Shown here piece after piece: positions 60,288-64,000 of a stretch of 64,000 bases of DNA (positions are counted from its first letter, which is position 1; every line of letters begins with the position of its first letter). Origin of the DNA: Curtobacterium sp. ER1/6. Its GTDB lineage: Bacteria > Actinomycetota > Actinomycetes > Actinomycetales > Microbacteriaceae. The notes below the pieces were generated by a model. The model did no database searches, was not told where the DNA came from, and was given only the letters and a program-made list of their open reading frames with translations. A program made the position numbers and the translations under genes. The DNA lies in assembly GCF_001742745.1 (NCBI RefSeq), contig NZ_MJAK01000004.1:186001-250000 (forward strand), in the 5' to 3' direction.

Positions 60288-60896
60288 GTGCAGATCCGCG
60301 AACTGAAGATCCCCGGTGCGTGGGAGTTCACGCCCGTCCAGCACGGCGACGCACGAGGAGCATTCCTCGAGGCGTACCGGGCCGACGTCCTCGAGGAGAC
60401 GGTGGGCCACCCGCTCGACCTCCGCCAGGTGAACATGTCGATCTCGTCCGCCGGCGTCGCCCGGGGCATCCACTACGCCCTCGTCGCGCCGAGCCAGGCG
60501 AAGTACGTCACCGCCGTCCGCGGTGCGTTCATCGACTACATCGTCGACATCCGGGTCGGGTCGCCCACGTTCGGCCAGTGGGACAGCGTGCGCATCGACG
60601 ACGTCGACCGCAGGGCCGTGTACCTCTCCGAGGGCCTCGGCCACGCGATCGTCGCGCTCGAGGACCGTTCCACCGTGAACTACCTCGTCAGCGCCCACTA
60701 CGACCCGCAGCGCGAGAAGGGGATCACGATCCTCGACCCGACCGTCGGGCTCGAGCTGCCGGAGGGCCTCGGCGAGCCGGTGCTGTCCGAGAAGGACACC
60801 ACCGCACCGACGCTCGAGCAGGCCGCGGAGCAGGGACTCCTGCCGACCTACGAGGAAGCGCTCGCGTACACCGAGTCGCTCCGCACGAAGAAGTAA
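60288..60896 (+). CDS. rfbC: dTDP-4-dehydrorhamnose 3,5-epimerase
   Basis: A 202-residue cupin-fold enzyme. [35 protein letters not shown] (catalytic His62), [20 protein letters not shown] and [20 protein letters not shown] follow the family. It epimerises carbon 3 and 5 of the keto-sugar made by RfbB. It forms a two-gene unit with rfbA, 13 nt apart. Confidence 0.95.
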   Translation: MQIRELKIPGAWEFTPVQHGDARGAFLEAYRADVLEETVGHPLDLRQVNMSISSAGVARGIHYALVAPSQAKYVTAVRGAFIDYIVDIRVGSPTFGQWDSVRIDDVDRRAVYLSEGLGHAIVALEDRSTVNYLVSAHYDPQREKGITILDPTVGLELPEGLGEPVLSEKDTTAPTLEQAAEQGLLPTYEEALAYTESLRTKK

Positions 60897-60909
60897 GGGA
60901 GACGACCCG

Positions 60910-61773
60910 ATGAAGGGCATCATCCTCGCCGGTGGTTCCGGCACCCGCCTGTGGCCGATCACCAAGGGCATCAGCAAGCAGCTCATGCCGATCTACGACA
61001 AGCCGATGGTCTACTACCCGCTGTCGACGCTCATGATGGCGGGCATCCGCGAGGTCCTCGTCATCACGACGCCCGAGTACAACGAGCAGTTCAAGGCGCT
61101 GCTCGGCGACGGGTCGAGCCTCGGCATGGACATCCAGTACGCGGTGCAGCCGAGCCCGGACGGTCTCGCGCAGGCCTTCGTCATCGGCGAGGACTTCATC
61201 GGCGACGACAGCGTCGCGCTCGTCCTCGGCGACAACATCTTCCACGGCACCGGCCTCGGCACGAACCTCCGGAAGAACACCGAGGTCGACGGCGCGACGA
61301 TCTTCGCCTACCACGTGGCCGACCCGACCGCGTACGGCGTGGTCGAGTTCGACGACGACTTCACGGCTGTCTCCATCGAGGAGAAGCCCGCTCAGCCGAA
61401 GTCGAACTACGCCGTTCCCGGTCTCTACTTCTACGACAACAAGGTCATCGAGATCGCGAAGACCATCGAGCCGAGCGCCCGCGGCGAGCTCGAGATCTCG
61501 ACGGTCAACGAACGCTACCTCGAGGCGGGGGAGCTCGGCGTCCAGGTCCTCGACCGCGGCACCGCCTGGCTCGACACCGGCACGTTCGAGTCGATGATGC
61601 AGGCGTCCGAGTACGTCAAGGTCATCGAGGACCGACAGGGGTTCAAGATCGGCTGCATCGAGGAGATCGCCTGGCGCAACGGCTGGATCGACGACGCGCA
61701 GCTCGCCGACCTCGCCGCCCCGCTCGTCAAGGGCGGCTACGGCGTCTACCTGCAGCGACTCCTCGCCGCCTGA
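60910..61773 (+). CDS. rfbA: Glucose-1-phosphate thymidylyltransferase
   Basis: A 287-residue enzyme joining glucose-1-phosphate and dTTP to dTDP-glucose, the first step of dTDP-rhamnose synthesis. [53 protein letters not shown] and VPGLYFYDN are complete. GGGAGAC stands upstream of the ATG. It completes the RfbABCD set in this window. Confidence 0.96.
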   Translation: MKGIILAGGSGTRLWPITKGISKQLMPIYDKPMVYYPLSTLMMAGIREVLVITTPEYNEQFKALLGDGSSLGMDIQYAVQPSPDGLAQAFVIGEDFIGDDSVALVLGDNIFHGTGLGTNLRKNTEVDGATIFAYHVADPTAYGVVEFDDDFTAVSIEEKPAQPKSNYAVPGLYFYDNKVIEIAKTIEPSARGELEISTVNERYLEAGELGVQVLDRGTAWLDTGTFESMMQASEYVKVIEDRQGFKIGCIEEIAWRNGWIDDAQLADLAAPLVKGGYGVYLQRLLAA

Positions 61774-61779
61774 CCCACG

Positions 61780-63594
61780 GTGTTCGGCAGACGCCGCCGT
61801 CGCGATGCGGCGCCCTCCGGCCCCGGCCTGGAGGCGCGCCCCGCGTCCGCCTCGGCGGCGTCCGTCGTCCGGGTGGCCGGGTGGGACGGCGTGCTGCCGC
61901 ACCTGGACAGGCCCGTCACCGTGGTCGTCACGACCCGGTCCGACCGGCACGCCGACGTCGCACGGCTCGTCGCGACCGCCCGCGAGGCGTTCGGTACGGA
62001 CGCGGACGTCCGTGCGGTGTCCTTCGTCGCGGACGCCTCACCACGGGACCCGTTCGACCCCACGCTGCCGTGGGTCGGCTCGGAGCACGTCGACGGCCTC
62101 GGTTCGGCGGTGAACGCCGGGGTCGCTGCCGGCGTCGGACGGACGCTCGTGCTCGTCGACACCTCGGTGGTGCTCGATGCCGAGTCCCTCCGGGCCCTCG
62201 CGGCGGCCGCGGTCGAGCTGGACGTTCCGGTGCAGGCCCGCGTGGGCACGCGCGCCGGTGCCGTGCGGAACGGTGCCCGGCTCCTCCGTCCCGGTGCCCT
62301 GCCGTGGTCCGACGACCGGACCGACCCCGCTGACGACCGCGTCCTCGGCGCCGACCAGCCGGTGGTCTCGATGCCGCAGCGTGCGGTGGTGCCGGCCCCG
62401 TGCCTCCCGGACGAGCGCACGTCGTTGACGGCCTGGACGCTCGCGGGTGCCGATGCGGTGGCGTCGACGGCGCGCCTGTGTGACGTCGGGGCGGTCGTGC
62501 GGACCGTCGAGCCCGGTCGCACCGTGGACGCCGCGGTGGTGGACGTCGTCGCCTCGTGGCGGGACCGCGCCGGCGGGCGTGATCCGGTCGCCGCCGGAGC
62601 GCCGCTGCCGCCGTGGGGCGCGCGACCGGTGACGCCGATCGTCCGGCAGCGCGACGAGGGCGACGACCGCTCGTCGTGGTCGCTGAAGATCGCCGCGCCC
62701 GCCGGGCCCGACGGCGACGGCTGGGGCGACGTGCACTTCGCCGACGAGCTCGCGGCGGCGCTCGTCCGGCTCGGCCAGCGCGTCCGGGTCGACCGCCGTG
62801 ATGCCCACGTGCGCCCCGACGACGACGAGGACGACGTCACGCTCGTCGTGCGCGGCCTCGACCGGGTGCCGCCGAACCCGGCAACCGTGAACCTGCTCTG
62901 GGTGATCAGCCACCCGGACGACGTGACCGACACCGAGTTGCGATCGTTCGACGCCGTCTTCGCGGCCGGTCCGGTCTGGGCCGCGAGCGCTGCTCGACGC
63001 TCGGGCGTGCCGGTGCGGACGCTGTTGCAGGCCACCGACCCGACGGTGTTCCACCCCCTGTCGACGGCAGGGGCGGCGCCGAGCACGGACGCCGGGCGCG
63101 TGGTGTTCGTCGGCTCGACCCGCGGGGCCGAGCGGGCCGTCGTGCGTGACGCCGTCGCCGTCGGGGCCGACCTCGTCGTGCACGGTCCCGGATGGGACGC
63201 ACTCGTGCCCGCGACCGCGCTCGGGTCGGTCTCGCTCCCACGGGCCGACGTCGCACGCGCGTACGCGTCCGCACGGGTCGTCCTCAACGACCACTGGCCG
63301 GACATGGCGGCGGGGGGCTTCGTGTCGAACCGGGTGTTCGACGTGCTCGCCGCCGGGGGAGTCGTCGTCACCGACGAGGTCGCCGGGCTGCAGGACGTGC
63401 TCGACGTCCCGACGCTCGCGGTCGCACGGTCGCGGGACGACCTCGCGGCGCTGCTCGACCCGTCCCGCCCCTGGCCGACGGCGGCGGAGCGTGCTGCGAT
63501 CGCGACGCGCATCGCCGCCGAGCACTCGTTCGACGCGCGTGCCCGCGTGCTGCTCGACGCCGCCCGCGCCGAGCGCGCACGCCTGCGGCACTGA
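61780..63594 (+). CDS. Two-domain glycosyltransferase-like protein (CgeB-like C-terminus)
   Basis: A 604-residue protein starting at GTG 7 nt after rfbA. The first 280 residues look like a GT2-type fold lacking clear DxD (VTVVVTTRSDRHADVARLVA, TLVLVDTSVVLDAESLRALA). The C-terminal 270 residues are GT-B like: FADELAAALVRLGQRVRVDR, LLWVISHPDDVTDTELRSFD, VVFVGSTRGAER and SVSLPRADVARAYASARVVL, then NRVFDVLAAGGVVVTDEVAG, the pattern of CgeB/Glyco_trans_1_2 domains. The product is unknown; rhamnose transfer is plausible from position. Confidence 0.7.
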   Translation: MFGRRRRRDAAPSGPGLEARPASASAASVVRVAGWDGVLPHLDRPVTVVVTTRSDRHADVARLVATAREAFGTDADVRAVSFVADASPRDPFDPTLPWVGSEHVDGLGSAVNAGVAAGVGRTLVLVDTSVVLDAESLRALAAAAVELDVPVQARVGTRAGAVRNGARLLRPGALPWSDDRTDPADDRVLGADQPVVSMPQRAVVPAPCLPDERTSLTAWTLAGADAVASTARLCDVGAVVRTVEPGRTVDAAVVDVVASWRDRAGGRDPVAAGAPLPPWGARPVTPIVRQRDEGDDRSSWSLKIAAPAGPDGDGWGDVHFADELAAALVRLGQRVRVDRRDAHVRPDDDEDDVTLVVRGLDRVPPNPATVNLLWVISHPDDVTDTELRSFDAVFAAGPVWAASAARRSGVPVRTLLQATDPTVFHPLSTAGAAPSTDAGRVVFVGSTRGAERAVVRDAVAVGADLVVHGPGWDALVPATALGSVSLPRADVARAYASARVVLNDHWPDMAAGGFVSNRVFDVLAAGGVVVTDEVAGLQDVLDVPTLAVARSRDDLAALLDPSRPWPTAAERAAIATRIAAEHSFDARARVLLDAARAERARLRH

Positions 63595-63627
63595 CCCGCC
63601 CCGACCACCGCGGCGCCGGCTGCGCGT

Positions 63628-63747
<120 letters not shown>

Positions 63748-63760
63748 GGGCCCGTCGTCG

Positions 63761-64000
63761 CTACTTGCGCGTCACCCAGCGGGCGCGGGCCGAGAGCCCC
63801 GCCCGCAGCGCCACACGGAGCGGCCACAGCCACCACGCCCGGTACTTCCGCGAGAGGTACCGGTAGGCGCTCCGGTGGTGTTCGACCTCCATCCGGCGGC
63901 GGTTCGACGACGTCGAGTGCGCCCCGGTGTGCACGACCACGGCGGTCGGCACGTACACGTTCGCCCGTCCGGCGCGGCCCACGCGCTGCCCGAGGTCGAC
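63761..64000 (-). CDS. C-terminal part of a GT2 glycosyltransferase, cut by the right edge
   Basis: The reverse strand is open from the right edge to a stop at 63761, giving at least 79 residues. VDLGQRVGRAGRANVYVPTA and VVVHTGAHSTSSNRRRMEVE are the end of a GT2 (rhamnosyltransferase-like) catalytic domain: an E/V-D-L-x-x-R motif, then V-x-H. The remaining C-terminus is a helical, Arg-rich tail (RALSRKY-type) with WWLWPLRVAL. The start lies outside the window. It converges on the gene at 61780. Confidence 0.7.
   Translation of the reverse strand, partial: VDLGQRVGRAGRANVYVPTAVVVHTGAHSTSSNRRRMEVEHHRSAYRYLSRKYRAWWLWPLRVALRAGLSARARWVTRK

Overview
The window looks like a chromosome segment of a high-GC actinobacterium. 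It is most consistent with the family Microbacteriaceae (for example Curtobacterium), judged from the very GC-rich coding sequence, the actinobacterial acyl-CoA carboxylase set (AccC-BCCP, AccD and a small epsilon subunit), the ESX-type small proteins and the frequent leaderless genes. No rRNA or tRNA gene is present, so the assignment is an inference from gene content.

Layout. Positions 1-7716 form a type VII secretion effector region. It holds an incomplete zinc-ribbon gene at the left edge, two WXG100/ESAT-6-like proteins, a DUF6507-like small protein and a 740-residue polymorphic toxin ending in a TNT (NAD+ glycohydrolase) domain, followed by its presumed immunity gene. After a reverse-strand TNT-related gene comes an array of toxin tail fragments, each followed by a small putative immunity gene (two are 89-residue paralogues, one is SseB-like, one is cysteine-rich). 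A 67-bp duplicated piece of the 5' end of a downstream oxidoreductase gene and a shared pre-toxin sequence mark recombination seams. Positions 7771-11466 hold a hypothetical gene, the oxidoreductase, two tandem DUF805 membrane proteins and a second TNT-related gene. Positions 11537-15113 encode succinate dehydrogenase (sdhCDAB on the reverse strand), with a glycosyltransferase upstream. ManC follows at 16.7 kb.

Positions 18.0-29.8 kb are a nucleoside uptake and salvage region: a BMP-type lipoprotein, an ABC ATPase, two permeases, cytidine deaminase, thymidine phosphorylase, adenosine deaminase, PTS EIIA and EIIB proteins without an EIIC, purine nucleoside phosphorylase and a phosphopentomutase/phosphomannomutase-type enzyme. 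Imported nucleosides would be deaminated, phosphorolysed and their pentose phosphate isomerised into central metabolism. A PD-(D/E)XK-like gene lies between two copies of a 63-bp hairpin repeat (a third copy is at 63.6 kb). Positions 31.0-41.6 kb combine acyl-CoA carboxylase subunits and biotin-protein ligase with Maf, a TRAM-type RNA methyltransferase and a three-gene signal-transduction cluster. A candidate small RNA with promoter and terminator is at about 38.5 kb.

Positions 42.2-64.0 kb are dominated by cell-surface polysaccharide genes: ugd, the complete dTDP-rhamnose set (rfbA, rfbB, rfbC, rfbD), seven glycosyltransferases (one cut by the right edge), three large PMT/DUF2142-like membrane proteins, GtrA and a flippase-like membrane protein. 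Interspersed are purK and purE (separated by a secreted GH6 glycosidase and a glycosyltransferase). A recurring feature is a TANNNT hexamer 6-7 nt upstream of ATG/GTG with no Shine-Dalgarno sequence, indicating leaderless transcription of many genes.
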